Assembly (NCBI RefSeq): GCF_001677335.1 | Contig: NZ_LZYB01000001.1 | Coordinates: 434,001-498,000 of the forward strand | Direction of reading: 5' to 3' | Source of the DNA: Erythrobacter dokdonensis DSW-74 | GTDB lineage: Bacteria; Pseudomonadota; Alphaproteobacteria; Sphingomonadales; Sphingomonadaceae | Length of the DNA stretch: 64,000 nt | Shown here: piece by piece, positions 37,439-48,154 of the stretch | How positions within the stretch are numbered: the stretch's first letter is position 1 | Layout of the letters: each line of letters opens with the position of its first letter | Translations under genes and position numbers: made by a program | The notes under the pieces: model-generated | Seen by the model: only the letters and a program-made list of their open reading frames with translations | What the model was told of the DNA's origin: nothing | Databases searched by the model: none

Positions 37439-38326
37439 ATGTTCAGCGGATCGATACCCGCTCTGGTGACTCCTTTTCGCGGCGGATCGTTTGACGAGCC
37501 CGCCTTCCGGCGGCTGGTCGACTGGCAGATCGCAAACGGCAGCGCGGCGCTGGTGCCCTGCGGCACCACGGGCGAGGCCTCCACACTCTCCAATGCCGAG
37601 CATCACCGTGTGATCGAGGTGTGCATCGAACAGGCCGCAGGCCGCGTGCCGGTGATCGCGGGTTGCGGCTCTAACGATACGCGCAATGCGTTGCTGCACA
37701 TGAATTTCTCGCGCAAGGCCGGGGCGGCGGCAGGCCTGTGCGTCGCGCCCTATTACAACCGCCCGAGCCAGCGCGGGCTGATCGCCCATTTCAGTTTCCT
37801 GGCCGAAAACAGCGATCTGCCGATCGTGCTCTATAATGTGCCGGGCCGCACGGTGACCGATCTGGAGGACGAGACGGTCGTGGCGCTGGTAAACAAGTAT
37901 CCCGACCGGATCATTGCCATCAAGGATGCCAGCGGGGACCTTTCGCGTGTGGCCGATCACCGCATGGGAATCGGGCGCGAGTTCTGCCAGCTGTCGGGCA
38001 ATGACGAGTTGTGGCTGCCCCATGCCGCCGCCGGAGGCAGGGGGTGCATTTCGGTCACGGCCAATGTCGCACCGGCACTGTGTGCCGAGTTCCACGAGGC
38101 GATCGCCGCCAATGAATTGAAGAAGGCGCGCGAACTGAACGACCGCCTGTTCCCGTTGCACTACGCGATGTTCTCCGATGCGTCCCCGGCTCCGGTGAAA
38201 TATGCCCTCAGCCGCGTCCATGACTGGATCGAACCGGAAGTGCGCCTGCCGCTGGTGGAATGTTCGGACGAGGCCAGACGCGCGGTCGACGAGGCGCTGG
38301 TGCTCGCCGGGGTGCTGCCCGGCTAA
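37439..38326 (+). CDS. dapA: 4-hydroxy-tetrahydrodipicolinate synthase
   Basis: This enzyme condenses pyruvate and aspartate semialdehyde in the lysine/diaminopimelate pathway. The 295-residue TIM barrel has the Schiff-base Lys162 in IIAIKDASGDLSR, Tyr132 in LYNVPGRT, the CGTTGEASTL motif at residues 41-50 and the YYNRPSQRG loop. The length is standard. It stands 45 bases upstream of smpB and is probably cotranscribed with it. Confidence 0.97.
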   Translation: MFSGSIPALVTPFRGGSFDEPAFRRLVDWQIANGSAALVPCGTTGEASTLSNAEHHRVIEVCIEQAAGRVPVIAGCGSNDTRNALLHMNFSRKAGAAAGLCVAPYYNRPSQRGLIAHFSFLAENSDLPIVLYNVPGRTVTDLEDETVVALVNKYPDRIIAIKDASGDLSRVADHRMGIGREFCQLSGNDELWLPHAAAGGRGCISVTANVAPALCAEFHEAIAANELKKARELNDRLFPLHYAMFSDASPAPVKYALSRVHDWIEPEVRLPLVECSDEARRAVDEALVLAGVLPG

Positions 38327-38371
38327 ACCCCCTCGCTTTTTCGCCAAGGTGCGCCTACATCGCCCGGCCTT

Positions 38372-38854
38372 ATGGCACGCCCCAAACCCGTCACCTTCGA
38401 CAAGCTCAAGACCGTTGCCGAAAACCGGCGCGCGCGGTTCGATTATCATATCGAGGACGTGTTCGAGGCAGGCCTCGCGCTGCAGGGGACCGAGGTCAAG
38501 GCGCTGCGGGCGGGTGAAGCCTCGATCGCGGAAAGCTATGCCGAAATGAAGGACGGAGAAGTATGGCTGGTGAATGCCAACATCCCCGAATACAGCCACG
38601 GCAACCGCCTCAACCATGAGCCGCGCCGCCCCCGCAAGCTGCTGCTCCACGAGCGCGAGATCGACAAGCTGCTGGGTGCGGTCGAAAGGAAGGGGATGAC
38701 GATGGTGCCGCTGTCGATCTACTTCAACCGCACCGGTCGCGCGAAGGTCGAACTGGCGCTCGCCAAGGGGAAGCAGACCCACGACAAGCGGGCCAGCATC
38801 AAGGAACGCGACTGGAAGCGCGACAAGGCCCGGCTGATGCGGGAGCGCGGATAA
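38372..38854 (+). CDS. smpB: SsrA-binding protein SmpB
   Basis: SmpB delivers tmRNA to stalled ribosomes. The 160-residue protein has the OB-fold motifs [36 protein letters not shown] and [17 protein letters not shown], plus the basic C-terminal tail [12 protein letters not shown] that occupies the mRNA channel. The partner ssrA gene is not seen in this window. The ATG at 38372 begins [10 protein letters not shown]. Confidence 0.97.
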   Translation: MARPKPVTFDKLKTVAENRRARFDYHIEDVFEAGLALQGTEVKALRAGEASIAESYAEMKDGEVWLVNANIPEYSHGNRLNHEPRRPRKLLLHEREIDKLLGAVERKGMTMVPLSIYFNRTGRAKVELALAKGKQTHDKRASIKERDWKRDKARLMRERG

Positions 38855-38987
38855 AAAATCACGGTTTCCGGCGGATTCACCTACTGGTCAGAAACGCCTT
38901 GCTACCCATATTGCGCTAGATGGTGGTCATGCAGAACCTTTCCTTGCCCTGCCCGAGTCATTGCGCCTCCGAGCGCAAGGGAAGGGC

Positions 38988-39605
38988 ATGCGCGTGACGA
39001 TGCCCGGTTCCGATCCTGCAAGTGGTTCGAAACGCTCCAAGACCTGGGCGATGGACATGCTGCGCAAGTACATGCCGACGCGCGAGGAGATGGCCACGAA
39101 CAAGTATCTGGCCCCGATCGCGCATCGATTCCTCTCTCCGGAACTGTGGCGCTTCACCCGCCGTTCGGTGCCGCGAGGGGTGGCGCTGGGACTGTTTGCG
39201 GCTTTCATCATTCCGGTCGGCCAGATTTTTCTCGCCGCCTTTCTCGCGTTGCCCTCGCGCGCAAACGTGCCGCTTGCCGCGCTGGTGACCTTTGTCACCA
39301 ATCCCTTCACTCTGCCGTTCTGGCTGGTCGTGGCCAACAAGGTCGGCAATGTGACCTTGCGGATCGATGCCGACGGGCCGGCACTGGCAAATAGTGCGGT
39401 GGAGACCGGGGCGTGGAGCAAATTCGCCGAATTCTTCGAACTGGCCGGCACCACCGCCTTCGGCTTTGCCGTGATGGCCGCGATCGCACCTGCGGTCGGA
39501 TACCTCGTCTCCGGCTGGATCTGGCGCGCAGTGGTTGCGCGCAGGCGGGCCAAACGGTTGAAGGTTATGGAAGCGCGTCTCGACCAGCGGCTCGGCGAAC
39601 ACTAG
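38988..39605 (+). CDS. DUF2062 domain-containing membrane protein
   Basis: The 205-residue protein has three hydrophobic segments. The DUF2062 signature RRSVPRGVALGLFAAFIIPV is followed by ANVPLAALVTFVTNPFT and a C-terminal basic helix. Function is unknown; the family often lies near cell-cycle or polar genes in alphaproteobacteria. The ATG at 38988 follows GGGAAGG; a TTG at 38961 and an ATG at 39000 are alternatives. It lies between smpB and cckA. Confidence 0.88.
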   Translation: MRVTMPGSDPASGSKRSKTWAMDMLRKYMPTREEMATNKYLAPIAHRFLSPELWRFTRRSVPRGVALGLFAAFIIPVGQIFLAAFLALPSRANVPLAALVTFVTNPFTLPFWLVVANKVGNVTLRIDADGPALANSAVETGAWSKFAEFFELAGTTAFGFAVMAAIAPAVGYLVSGWIWRAVVARRRAKRLKVMEARLDQRLGEH

Positions 39606-39666
39606 GAATAGCAGACCGGGCCTTGAACGGCCCCGCCAACCAAACGCAGCAACGGGAAGCAAGCGC

Positions 39667-42192
39667 GTGTCCGAGCCCATCAGCCGAGGTCAGAAGCGCA
39701 ACGCCGCACAGATTGCGGAGCCCGACGGGCATCTTGCTCCACAGCCTTCGTCGACCATGCTCATGATGCTGGCAGGCGGCATTTTGGCCAGCACCATGGT
39801 GCTCTTTTTTGCCACGGCCAGCTGGCTGGTGGCGTTGGTCTTCGTGCTGGCCGTTGCGGTGCTGCTTGGCAGCGTACTGGTGTTTGACCGGATGCGCGCC
39901 GCGCCTGTTGAAGACCTGTCGGCATCGCCCGACTGGACCGTGACTGTTGCGGCGATCGAGAATGATGGAGAGGCGATCGCGATCACCGACCGCGCCAACC
40001 GGCTGGTCTGCGCGAACGGTTTCTTCATCGACAGCTTCGGTTCTGCCGCCGCGCCTCCGGCCTTGCCGTTCGAGCGTGAGGGCCTTGAAGCGCTCGCCCG
40101 GCTCGCGCGTAATGCCTGGCGAGAGGGGGCAGGGGCGATCGAGGCCTTGGCCGCGCCGGACGGCGGGATCGAATGGGACATATCGGCGAGCCGGGCCGGG
40201 CGCAGTGAGGATCACCTTGTCTGGCGGCTGCGCCCTGTTCCCCGTGTGGCCGGCGCGAGCCTTGGCGCGCTCGACCTTTCCGGACCGTTCGGCAAGATGC
40301 TGAGCCGGGCGGGTATCGAGACCGCGATCACCACTGCAGACGGGGTTATCCGCGCGGTCAGTGCGGGCTTTGCCGAGCGCGCCTCGGGCGACGAGAGAGC
40401 GACGCTTGCAGGGCAGGACTTCGTCAGTTTCCTGCGCATCGACGAACGTGAACGGATTTTCTTTGCCCGGGAAGGGAGAGGCGGTACCCCGCAGACGCTT
40501 GTCGACGTGCCGCTGATCGATCCGGCCATACAGGGCGCGCAACCCGGCCCTGACGAGGCGACCTCGCTGATGCTGCTGATCGACAGCGGGGTCGGGATCG
40601 GCAGCGGCTGGGACGGTGCCTCGCAGGCCGGCGTCGCACAGCTCGATGCGCTGCTCGGGCAATTGCCGCTCGGCCTTGCCATGACCGACCGTGACGGGCG
40701 TTTCCTGTTCGGCAACGAGGCCTTCCTGCGCGCGGTCGGGCGCGAGGGGCGCGGGCTGCCCGCCTTTCCGACCGATCTGGTGGTGCGCGAGGACAAGGCC
40801 GCGCTGTCCGATGCGGTGCGCCGCCACGGGCGCGGGCCGACCACCAGCGGCGATGTCGCCGTGCGGCTGGCGAACAGTCCGGAAGAGCCGGTGTCGCTCG
40901 GCCTTGCGGGCGTTCGCGGATTGGGAGAGGCAGCGGTGCTGCTCAGTCTCGCGGACAGCAGTCAGGAAAACCAGCTGCGCCGCCAGGTCGCCCAGGCCAC
41001 CAAGATGCAGGCCGTGGGGCAGCTGGCAGGCGGGGTCGCGCATGACTTCAACAACGTGCTGACCGCGATTATCGGTACCTGCGACCTGATGCTGCTGCGC
41101 CATATTCCGGGCGACAGCGATTATGACGACATCCAGCAGATCCGTGCCAATTCCAATCGTGCCGCTTCGCTTACCCGCCAGTTGCTCGCCTTCTCGCGCC
41201 AGCAGACGCTGCGGCCCGAGGTCATCCAGCTGCCCGACGTCGTCAGCGAGGTCAGCCCGCTGATCAAGCGGCTGCTGGGCGAAAAGATCACCTATTACGT
41301 CCAGCACGACCGCAATCTCGGCCCCGTGCGCGCCGATCCGCAGCAGCTCGAACAGGTGATCATGAACCTTGCGGTCAACGCGCGCGACGCGATCCAGTCC
41401 CGCGGGAGCGGCAGCGGTCGGATTTCGCTCTACACCCGTCATCTGCATGCGACCGAGGTGGTGCAGCTGGGGTCGGAAGTCCTCCCCGCGGCCGATTACA
41501 CGGTCCTGATTGTCCAGGACACGGGCGGCGGCATCCCGCCGCACGTGCTGCCCAAACTGTTCGAGCCCTTCTTCACCACCAAGGAACAAGGCAAGGGCAC
41601 GGGTCTGGGCCTCTCGACCGCCTACGGGATCGTCAAGCAATCGGGCGGCTTCATTTTTGCCGACAACATCACCGACAAGCAGGGGCACCCCGTTGGGGCG
41701 CGCTTCACGGTCTATCTGCCCGTGCATCGCGGCGAGGTTCCCAAGAAACGCGATATCCCTGCGCCGCTGGTGTCGTCCGAATGGTCGGCCGGCGGCAAGG
41801 TTCTGCTGGTCGAGGACGAGGACATGGTGCGTGCCGTTGCCGAACGTGCGCTCGTGCGCGCCGGTTACGAGGTAAGGGCCTGTGCCAGCGGTGAAGAGGG
41901 CCTCGCCGCCATCGCCGAACCGGGAGCAGCGTTCGACATCGTTGTCAGCGACGTTGTCATGCCGGGGATGGACGGGCCGGCAATGGTCCGTGCAATTCGC
42001 GCTCAGCTGCCCGCAATGCCGGTGCTGTTCATGTCCGGCTATGCCGAGGAACAGCTGCGCCGCGACATCGACATTCCCGACATGCACTTCATCCCCAAGC
42101 CATTCAGCGTTGCCGCAATCGGCGACAAGGTCGGCGCTGTGCTGCGACAGGCGCGGGCCGACCAGACTGAGGTCGAGGCGGCGGGCAGGTGA
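39667..42192 (+). CDS. cckA: Hybrid sensor histidine kinase, CckA homologue
   Basis: CckA starts the phosphorelay through ChpT that controls the cell-cycle regulator CtrA. The 841-residue protein has two membrane helices (about residues 31-50 and 53-73) and degenerate PAS-like regions up to residue 430. The HisKA helix carries His459 in GGVAHDFNNVLTAI. The ATPase domain has NLAVNARDAI, DTGGGIPPH and GTGLGLSTAYG, and the C-terminal receiver has Asp762 in IVVSDVVMPGMDG. The GTG at 39667 follows GGGAAG. The position upstream of recA fits the CckA assignment in related genomes, as I recall. ChpT and CtrA genes are not in this window. Confidence 0.92.
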   Translation: MSEPISRGQKRNAAQIAEPDGHLAPQPSSTMLMMLAGGILASTMVLFFATASWLVALVFVLAVAVLLGSVLVFDRMRAAPVEDLSASPDWTVTVAAIENDGEAIAITDRANRLVCANGFFIDSFGSAAAPPALPFEREGLEALARLARNAWREGAGAIEALAAPDGGIEWDISASRAGRSEDHLVWRLRPVPRVAGASLGALDLSGPFGKMLSRAGIETAITTADGVIRAVSAGFAERASGDERATLAGQDFVSFLRIDERERIFFAREGRGGTPQTLVDVPLIDPAIQGAQPGPDEATSLMLLIDSGVGIGSGWDGASQAGVAQLDALLGQLPLGLAMTDRDGRFLFGNEAFLRAVGREGRGLPAFPTDLVVREDKAALSDAVRRHGRGPTTSGDVAVRLANSPEEPVSLGLAGVRGLGEAAVLLSLADSSQENQLRRQVAQATKMQAVGQLAGGVAHDFNNVLTAIIGTCDLMLLRHIPGDSDYDDIQQIRANSNRAASLTRQLLAFSRQQTLRPEVIQLPDVVSEVSPLIKRLLGEKITYYVQHDRNLGPVRADPQQLEQVIMNLAVNARDAIQSRGSGSGRISLYTRHLHATEVVQLGSEVLPAADYTVLIVQDTGGGIPPHVLPKLFEPFFTTKEQGKGTGLGLSTAYGIVKQSGGFIFADNITDKQGHPVGARFTVYLPVHRGEVPKKRDIPAPLVSSEWSAGGKVLLVEDEDMVRAVAERALVRAGYEVRACASGEEGLAAIAEPGAAFDIVVSDVVMPGMDGPAMVRAIRAQLPAMPVLFMSGYAEEQLRRDIDIPDMHFIPKPFSVAAIGDKVGAVLRQARADQTEVEAAGR

Positions 42193-42234
42193 TGCTGCGC
42201 AAGGGATTGCCAGGCCTGTAGGAAATTATTTTTC

Positions 42235-42249
42235 GTTCCCCCCTTGTTC
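42235..42249. promoter_or_regulatory. LexA (SOS) box upstream of recA
   Basis: GTTC-CCCCCTT-GTTC is an exact alphaproteobacterial LexA box, 87-101 bases before the recA start. The second GTTC also forms a palindrome with a GAAC nearby (GTTCCATGAGAAC, 42246-42258). Confidence 0.88.
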
Positions 42250-42335
42250 CATGAGAACAAATGCGATACATCGCCTTCCAAGGACGGTCGTCGAAAACTG
42301 CCGATCGCCTCTAGGCAAGCGAAGGAGCGCATGCG

Positions 42336-43400
42336 ATGGCTACGTCATTGAAACTGGTAGAGAAGGAAAAGGACGTGGATCGTCAGAAGGCGCTCGAAGC
42401 TGCGCTTGCCCAGATTGACCGGGCTTTCGGCAAGGGTTCGGCGATGAAGCTGGGCCAGAAGGAAACCATGCAGGTCGAAGCCATCTCGACCGGATCGCTC
42501 GGGCTCGACATCGCGCTTGGTGTGGGCGGCTTGCCCAAGGGCCGCGTGATCGAGGTCTATGGCCCGGAAAGCTCTGGCAAGACCACGTTGGCGCTGCATG
42601 TGATTGCCGAGGCACAGAAGGCGGGCGGGACCGCGGCCTTCGTCGATGCCGAACACGCGCTCGATCCGGTTTATGCGAGGAAGCTGGGTGTCGATATCGA
42701 CGAACTGATCGTCTCGCAGCCCGATACCGGCGAACAGGCGCTTGAAATCACCGATACGCTGGTCCGCTCCAACGCGATCGATGTGCTGGTGGTCGATTCG
42801 GTCGCGGCGCTGGTGCCGCGCGCGGAAATCGAGGGCGAGATGGGCGATTCCCACGTCGGCCTTCAGGCACGCCTCATGAGCCAGAGCCTGCGCAAGCTGA
42901 CCGGCTCGATCAACCGCTCGAAGTGCATGGTGATCTTCATCAACCAGCTGCGCATGAAGATCGGCGTGATGTACGGCAATCCCGAAACCACGACGGGCGG
43001 TAACGCGCTCAAGTTCTACGCTTCGGTCCGGCTCGACATCCGCCGCACCGGTCAGATCAAGGATCGTGACGAGATCATCGGCAACACCACCCGCGTAAAG
43101 GTGGTGAAGAACAAGGTTGCACCGCCGTTCAAGCAGGTCGAATTCGACATCATGTATGGCGAGGGCATCTCGAAGATCGGCGAGATACTTGATCTCGGGG
43201 TAAAGGCCGGCCTCGTGGAGAAGTCGGGGAGCTGGTTCTCCTATGATTCGATCCGCATCGGCCAGGGGCGCGAGAACGCCAAGACCTACCTCAAGGAGAA
43301 CCCTGAAGTTTGCGACCGTCTGGAAGCTGCGATCCGCAGCCGCACCGATGCGGTCGCCGAGGAGATGATGGCGGGCCCGGACGCGGACTCCGACGACTGA
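42336..43400 (+). CDS. recA: Recombinase RecA
   Basis: RecA catalyses strand exchange and is the SOS co-protease. The 354-residue protein has Walker [15 protein letters not shown], the [20 protein letters not shown] region, DNA-binding loop 2 around [20 protein letters not shown] and an acidic C-terminal tail. The ATG at 42336 begins [20 protein letters not shown], as in related bacteria. An SOS box precedes it and a rho-independent terminator follows. Confidence 0.99.
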   Translation: MATSLKLVEKEKDVDRQKALEAALAQIDRAFGKGSAMKLGQKETMQVEAISTGSLGLDIALGVGGLPKGRVIEVYGPESSGKTTLALHVIAEAQKAGGTAAFVDAEHALDPVYARKLGVDIDELIVSQPDTGEQALEITDTLVRSNAIDVLVVDSVAALVPRAEIEGEMGDSHVGLQARLMSQSLRKLTGSINRSKCMVIFINQLRMKIGVMYGNPETTTGGNALKFYASVRLDIRRTGQIKDRDEIIGNTTRVKVVKNKVAPPFKQVEFDIMYGEGISKIGEILDLGVKAGLVEKSGSWFSYDSIRIGQGRENAKTYLKENPEVCDRLEAAIRSRTDAVAEEMMAGPDADSDD

Positions 43401-43464
43401 TCCTCAAGCGGGCGTATCGGGGAGCGTCCTGCTCCTTCTTGTCCCACACCGCCCGGAAGACCGG

Positions 43465-43516
43465 AAGGCCGGCGTGCGCTTCTCTCCAGAGCGCGCGCCG
43501 GCCTTTCGCTTTTCAG
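43465..43516 (+). terminator. Rho-independent terminator of recA
   Basis: Ten-base arms AAGGCCGGCG (43465-43474) and CGCCGGCCTT (43496-43505) enclose a loop with further pairing and are followed by TTCGCTTTTC. The element lies 65 bases after the recA stop and before alaS. Confidence 0.8.
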
Positions 43517-43660
43517 CGGCAATCTGTGGGCCTCTTGCCACGGTTCGCGTGGCCCTAGACCGCCCCTTGCACCCCCTTTGACCCCCTCCAGACCCCGGTC
43601 GGGACGCCCTTTTTGCACGGTCCATTGCGAAATTGCCGCGCTTTGCCTAACTGCTCCGCC

Positions 43661-46330
43661 ATGAGCTCAACCAACGAAATCCGCCGCTCCTTTCTCGACT
43701 ATTTCGGCAAGGCCGGTCATGCCGTGACGCCGAGCGCGCCGCTCGTGCCCCACAATGATCCGACACTGATGTTCGTCAATGCCGGGATGGTGCCGTTCAA
43801 GAATGTCTTCACCGGCCTCGAAACCCCGCCCGCGCCGCGCGCCGCCTCTTCGCAGAAGTGTGTGCGCGCTGGCGGCAAGCACAATGACCTCGACAATGTC
43901 GGCTACACCGCGCGGCATCACACATTCTTTGAAATGCTCGGCAATTTCTCCTTCGGGGACTATTTCAAGGAACAGGCGATCACCCACGCCTGGACCCTGC
44001 TGACCAGCGAATGGGGCCTGCCCAAGGACAAGCTCACCGTCACCGTTTACCACACCGACGATGAAGCCGCGGGCCTGTGGAAGCGCATCGCCGGGCTGCC
44101 TGACGATCGCATCATTCGCATCGCCACCAGCGACAATTTCTGGTCGATGGGCGATACCGGCCCCTGCGGTCCGTGTTCGGAAATCTTCTACGACCACGGC
44201 GAACACATCTTCGGCGGCCCGCCGGGCAGCCCGGACGAGGATGGCGACCGTTTTGTCGAGATCTGGAACCTCGTGTTCATGCAATACGAGCAGCAGGCCG
44301 ATGGCACCCGCCGCGACCTTCCCAAGCCGTCGATCGACACCGGCATGGGGATCGAGCGTATCGCCGCCGTCCTCCAGGGCGTGCACGACAATTATGACAC
44401 CGACACCTTCAAGGCGCTGATCGCGGCCTCGGAAAGCCTCACCAACGTTCGCGCGCAAGGCGACCAGGCCGCCTCGCACCGCGTGATTGCCGATCACCTG
44501 CGCTCGACCAGCTTTCTCATGGCCGACGGTGTGCTGCCTTCGAACGAGGGGCGTGGCTATGTGCTGCGGCGAATCATGCGCCGCGCTATGCGCCATGCCC
44601 ACCTGCTCGGCGCGAGCGAGCCGCTGATGCATCGTCTCGTTCCCGCGCTGGTGAGCGAGATGGGGCAGGCCTATCCCGAACTGGTGCGTGGGCAGGCGCT
44701 GATCGAGGAAGTGCTCGAACGCGAGGAAACCCAGTTCCGGCGTACCCTCGACAAGGGTCTCAAGCTCCTCGACGAAGCGACGGGCGACCTTGGCGAGGGC
44801 GGCGAGCTCGACGGCGAGATCGCCTTCCGTCTCTATGACACCTACGGCTTCCCTTACGATCTGACCGAGGACGCGTTGCGCGCCCGCGGGATCGGAGTCG
44901 ACAAGGCCGGTTTCGACGCCGCCATGGCCCGGCAGAAGGCGGCTGCCCGCGCCGCGTGGAAAGGCTCCGGCGAAGCCGCTTCGGGTGAAGTGTGGTTCGA
45001 CATTGCCGAGCGCGAGGGCGCAACCGAGTTTACCGGCTACACCTCCACCAGCGGCGAGGGCCGGGTGGTGGCGATCGTCAGGGACGGAGCCGAGGTCGCC
45101 AGCGCCGCGGCCGGCGAGGATGTGGTGGTGCTCACCAATCAGACCCCGTTCTACGGTGAAAGCGGCGGCCAGACCGGGGATGCCGGCACCATGGCCAGCC
45201 TTTCGGGACTAAGAGCGACTGTTTCCGACACGTCGAAGCCGCTCGGTCGCCTGCACGCGCATCATGTACGCATCGATTCGGGCACGGTGGCGGTCGGCGA
45301 TACGGTGGAACTGAAGGTCGATGCCGAGCGGCGGGATCGTATCCGCGCGAATCACTCTGCCACCCATCTTGTCCACGCTGCTCTCAGGAACCGTCTCGGC
45401 GGTCATGTGACGCAGAAGGGCTCGATGGTCGCCGAAGACCGGCTGCGCTTCGATTTTTCGCACCCTGTTGCGCTCACGGGTGAGGACATCGCCGCGATCG
45501 AGGCAGAGGTGAACGCGGAAATCCGCGCCAACGAGACTGTGTCCATCCGCCTGATGACCCCCGATGATGCCGTGGCGGCGGGAGCGCTGGCGCTGTTCGG
45601 CGAAAAATACGGCGATGAGGTAAGGGTGCTGTCGATGGGCCGCGCAGGGCGCGAAGGCCGCAACTATTCGGTCGAGCTGTGCGGCGGCACCCATGTCCGT
45701 GCCACCGGAGACATTGGCCTGTTCCGGATTGTCTCCGAAAGTGCGGTGTCCTCGGGTGTGCGCCGGATCGAGGCGCTGACCGGCGAGGGCGCTCGCCGGT
45801 GGCTGGTGGGACGCGAGGAAGCGCTCAAGGCGGCGGCGGGCGTGATCCGCGCGACCCCCGATGAAGTCCCTGCTCGCCTCGCCGCGCTGATGGACGAACG
45901 CAAGCGGCTTGAAAAGGAACTGGCCGAGGCCAAGAAGGCGCTGGCACTGGGCGGCGGTGGTTCGGGTGGCGGCACGGCTGCAGCGGACGAGACCGTCGCC
46001 GGTGTGACCTTCTCAGGGCAGGTGCTGGAAGGACTTGATCCCAGGGAATTGCGGCCGCTGCTCGATGCGGCCAAGCAGCGGCTCGGCTCGGGCGTGGCGA
46101 CGATCATCGCGGTTAATGACGGCAAGGCCAGCATCGCCGCGGCAGTGACGGATGATCTGACGGCGCGCTTCAGCGCGGTCGAACTGGTGCGCGCCGGGGT
46201 CGAGGCGCTCGGCGGCAAGGGCGGCGGCGGTCGGCCCGACATGGCGCAGGGCGGCGGACCGGACGGCTCGAGGGCGGCAGATGCTCTGGCGGCGGTAAAG
46301 GCGGTGCTGGCCGCACAGCCTGCCGTCTGA
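43661..46330 (+). CDS. alaS: Alanine-tRNA ligase
   Basis: The 889-residue class II synthetase charges tRNA-Ala and edits mischarged Ser and Gly. The catalytic domain starts at [20 protein letters not shown]. Editing-domain zinc ligands are visible in [12 protein letters not shown] and CGGTHV. A Gly-rich hinge ([14 protein letters not shown]) leads to the C-Ala domain. The ATG at 43661 is preferred over 43613, whose extra residues have no homology. It stands alone after the recA terminator. Length and order are normal. Confidence 0.98.
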   Translation: MSSTNEIRRSFLDYFGKAGHAVTPSAPLVPHNDPTLMFVNAGMVPFKNVFTGLETPPAPRAASSQKCVRAGGKHNDLDNVGYTARHHTFFEMLGNFSFGDYFKEQAITHAWTLLTSEWGLPKDKLTVTVYHTDDEAAGLWKRIAGLPDDRIIRIATSDNFWSMGDTGPCGPCSEIFYDHGEHIFGGPPGSPDEDGDRFVEIWNLVFMQYEQQADGTRRDLPKPSIDTGMGIERIAAVLQGVHDNYDTDTFKALIAASESLTNVRAQGDQAASHRVIADHLRSTSFLMADGVLPSNEGRGYVLRRIMRRAMRHAHLLGASEPLMHRLVPALVSEMGQAYPELVRGQALIEEVLEREETQFRRTLDKGLKLLDEATGDLGEGGELDGEIAFRLYDTYGFPYDLTEDALRARGIGVDKAGFDAAMARQKAAARAAWKGSGEAASGEVWFDIAEREGATEFTGYTSTSGEGRVVAIVRDGAEVASAAAGEDVVVLTNQTPFYGESGGQTGDAGTMASLSGLRATVSDTSKPLGRLHAHHVRIDSGTVAVGDTVELKVDAERRDRIRANHSATHLVHAALRNRLGGHVTQKGSMVAEDRLRFDFSHPVALTGEDIAAIEAEVNAEIRANETVSIRLMTPDDAVAAGALALFGEKYGDEVRVLSMGRAGREGRNYSVELCGGTHVRATGDIGLFRIVSESAVSSGVRRIEALTGEGARRWLVGREEALKAAAGVIRATPDEVPARLAALMDERKRLEKELAEAKKALALGGGGSGGGTAAADETVAGVTFSGQVLEGLDPRELRPLLDAAKQRLGSGVATIIAVNDGKASIAAAVTDDLTARFSAVELVRAGVEALGGKGGGGRPDMAQGGGPDGSRAADALAAVKAVLAAQPAV

Positions 46331-46353
46331 ACCGCAAGCGCGCTCGAAACGCC

Positions 46354-48120
46354 TCAGGCCTCGGCGTTCGACGTCCGCAGCTTCGGCTTTTCGTTCAGCC
46401 CCCCGTCACGTTCCAGCTGTTCCCGGAATTCGTCGCGTTTTGCGTGGATCGAGGCGATCACCGGACCCATTGCCACGCCGATATCGACCAATACTGCCTC
46501 TGACAGCTGAAGCGAGCTTTCCAGCGTCTCCGGCACGGCATGGCTCGCCCCGGCCCGATAGAGTTCGGCCGCGTGGATTGTGTCGCGAGCGCGCGCGACG
46601 ATCAGCAGATCGGGATGTTCGCGACGCAGCTTGCTGACCAGGCGCTGGGCCAGCACTGGCTCGTCCATGGTCAGCACTACCGCCGGAGCGCGCTCGACCC
46701 CGAGTTTGCTCAGAGCATCACCGCGGGCAGCATCGCCGAACACCGCCCGATATCCGTCGCGCTGGACCCGGGCGATAAGATCCGGATCGGAATCGATCAC
46801 CACATAGGGCTGGCCATGGGTCTTCATCATGTCGGCCACCAGACGGCCCACGCGGCCACCGCCGACGATGATCGTGCGCTCCTCGTCGCTATCATCCTCG
46901 CCGGCAAGATGCGGCGCGCCGTCAACCCTGCGGGCGATAACCTGGCCGAGTTTGGCGAGCAGCGGGGTAATGGTAAGGCCGATCGCGGTTACCGTCTGCC
47001 AGAATTGCGCGGTTTCCATATCCACGACCAGCGCGGCGGTTGCTGCCGAAAGCACGATGAGCGTGGTCTCTGATGGCGAGGCCATCATCACGCCGGTTTC
47101 GGCGGCCGTGCTGCGGCGCGCGCCCATCAGCCGGAGAAGGATGCCGGTGACCAGAGCCTTGAACACCAGAACACCTACCACCGCCAGTGCCAGCGCGCCG
47201 AGATTGGCGCTGATGGCCAAAAGGTCGATGCTCATGCCGATGGTGATCAGGAACACGCCGAGGGCTAGGCCCTTGAACGGCTCCATGATCAGTTCGACTT
47301 CGGTGTGATATTCGGTTTCGGCGATCAGCAGCCCCGCGATCAGCGCGCCGACGATCGGCGAAAGGCCCACAGCGGCCGTGGCGAGGCTGGCGCCGATTAC
47401 CACCAGCATTGAGGCGGCGAGGAAAAGTTCGGGGCTTTTGGTGCGCGCGGCCTGTGCAAACAGGCGGGGTAGTGCGACCCGTCCGACCACCAGCAGCACG
47501 GCAATGACCAATCCGCCCTGCCAGAGTGTCTCGGCGAGCCCGGCCCAGCCCTCGCCTTGCGCATTAGGTGCCAGCGCGCCGAGGATGAAGATGATCGGCA
47601 CGATCATGATGTCCTCGAACAGCAGCATCGAAAGCGCCGCGCGGCCCACCGGAGTGCGGGTGCCTGATATCGGCAGCACGATTGCGGTCGAGGAGAAGGC
47701 GAGGGCAAATCCCAGCGCGAGCGCAGCCGTCCAGTCGAGCATTCCGGTCAGGCCGAGGAACGCCGCCAGCGACGAGCCGATGATGATCAGTTCCAAGGCG
47801 CCCAGGCCGAAGACCAGCCGGCGCAATTGCCACAGGCGGTTGAATGACAACTCGAGGCCGATGGCGAACAGCAGCAGGATGATCCCGAAATCCGCGAAGG
47901 GCACGAGCACTTCGGGATTGGTAATGGTGATATGGGTAAGCCAGGGTATTCGCTCGACCAGCGAGCCGAGGCCATAGGGACCGACCAGCACGCCGATCAG
48001 GATAAACCCGATGATCGGCGTAATGCGGAAGCGCGCAAAGACCGGAATCACGATTCCCGCCGCGCCGAGGATCACCAGCGCATCGGACAGGAGCGGAGAG
48101 GGGGTCAGTTCGCCAGCCAC
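46354..48120 (-). CDS. CPA2-type cation:proton antiporter with RCK/TrkA-N domain (Kef-like)
   Basis: The 588-residue protein has 12-13 predicted helices of the Na+/H+ exchanger fold (GFILIGVLVGPYGLGSL, FADFGIILLLFAIGLELSF). A cytosolic RCK domain from about residue 420 has the nucleotide-binding motif TIIVGGGRVGRLVADMM. This is the architecture of KefB/KefC/YbaL potassium-proton antiporters that respond to NAD(H) or glutathione adducts. No KefF/KefG ancillary gene adjoins it. Gating ligand and ion preference remain inferred. Confidence 0.93.
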   Translation of the reverse strand: MAGELTPSPLLSDALVILGAAGIVIPVFARFRITPIIGFILIGVLVGPYGLGSLVERIPWLTHITITNPEVLVPFADFGIILLLFAIGLELSFNRLWQLRRLVFGLGALELIIIGSSLAAFLGLTGMLDWTAALALGFALAFSSTAIVLPISGTRTPVGRAALSMLLFEDIMIVPIIFILGALAPNAQGEGWAGLAETLWQGGLVIAVLLVVGRVALPRLFAQAARTKSPELFLAASMLVVIGASLATAAVGLSPIVGALIAGLLIAETEYHTEVELIMEPFKGLALGVFLITIGMSIDLLAISANLGALALAVVGVLVFKALVTGILLRLMGARRSTAAETGVMMASPSETTLIVLSAATAALVVDMETAQFWQTVTAIGLTITPLLAKLGQVIARRVDGAPHLAGEDDSDEERTIIVGGGRVGRLVADMMKTHGQPYVVIDSDPDLIARVQRDGYRAVFGDAARGDALSKLGVERAPAVVLTMDEPVLAQRLVSKLRREHPDLLIVARARDTIHAAELYRAGASHAVPETLESSLQLSEAVLVDIGVAMGPVIASIHAKRDEFREQLERDGGLNEKPKLRTSNAEA

Positions 48121-48154
48121 GCCATCGGCTTAGCGTGGGCCGATGCCCCTGTCA

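Noticed and set aside
39565..42087. 840-codon minus-strand frame opposite cckA
   Set aside because: cckA on the other strand has all kinase and receiver motifs. This frame has none and is explained by GC-rich third positions.
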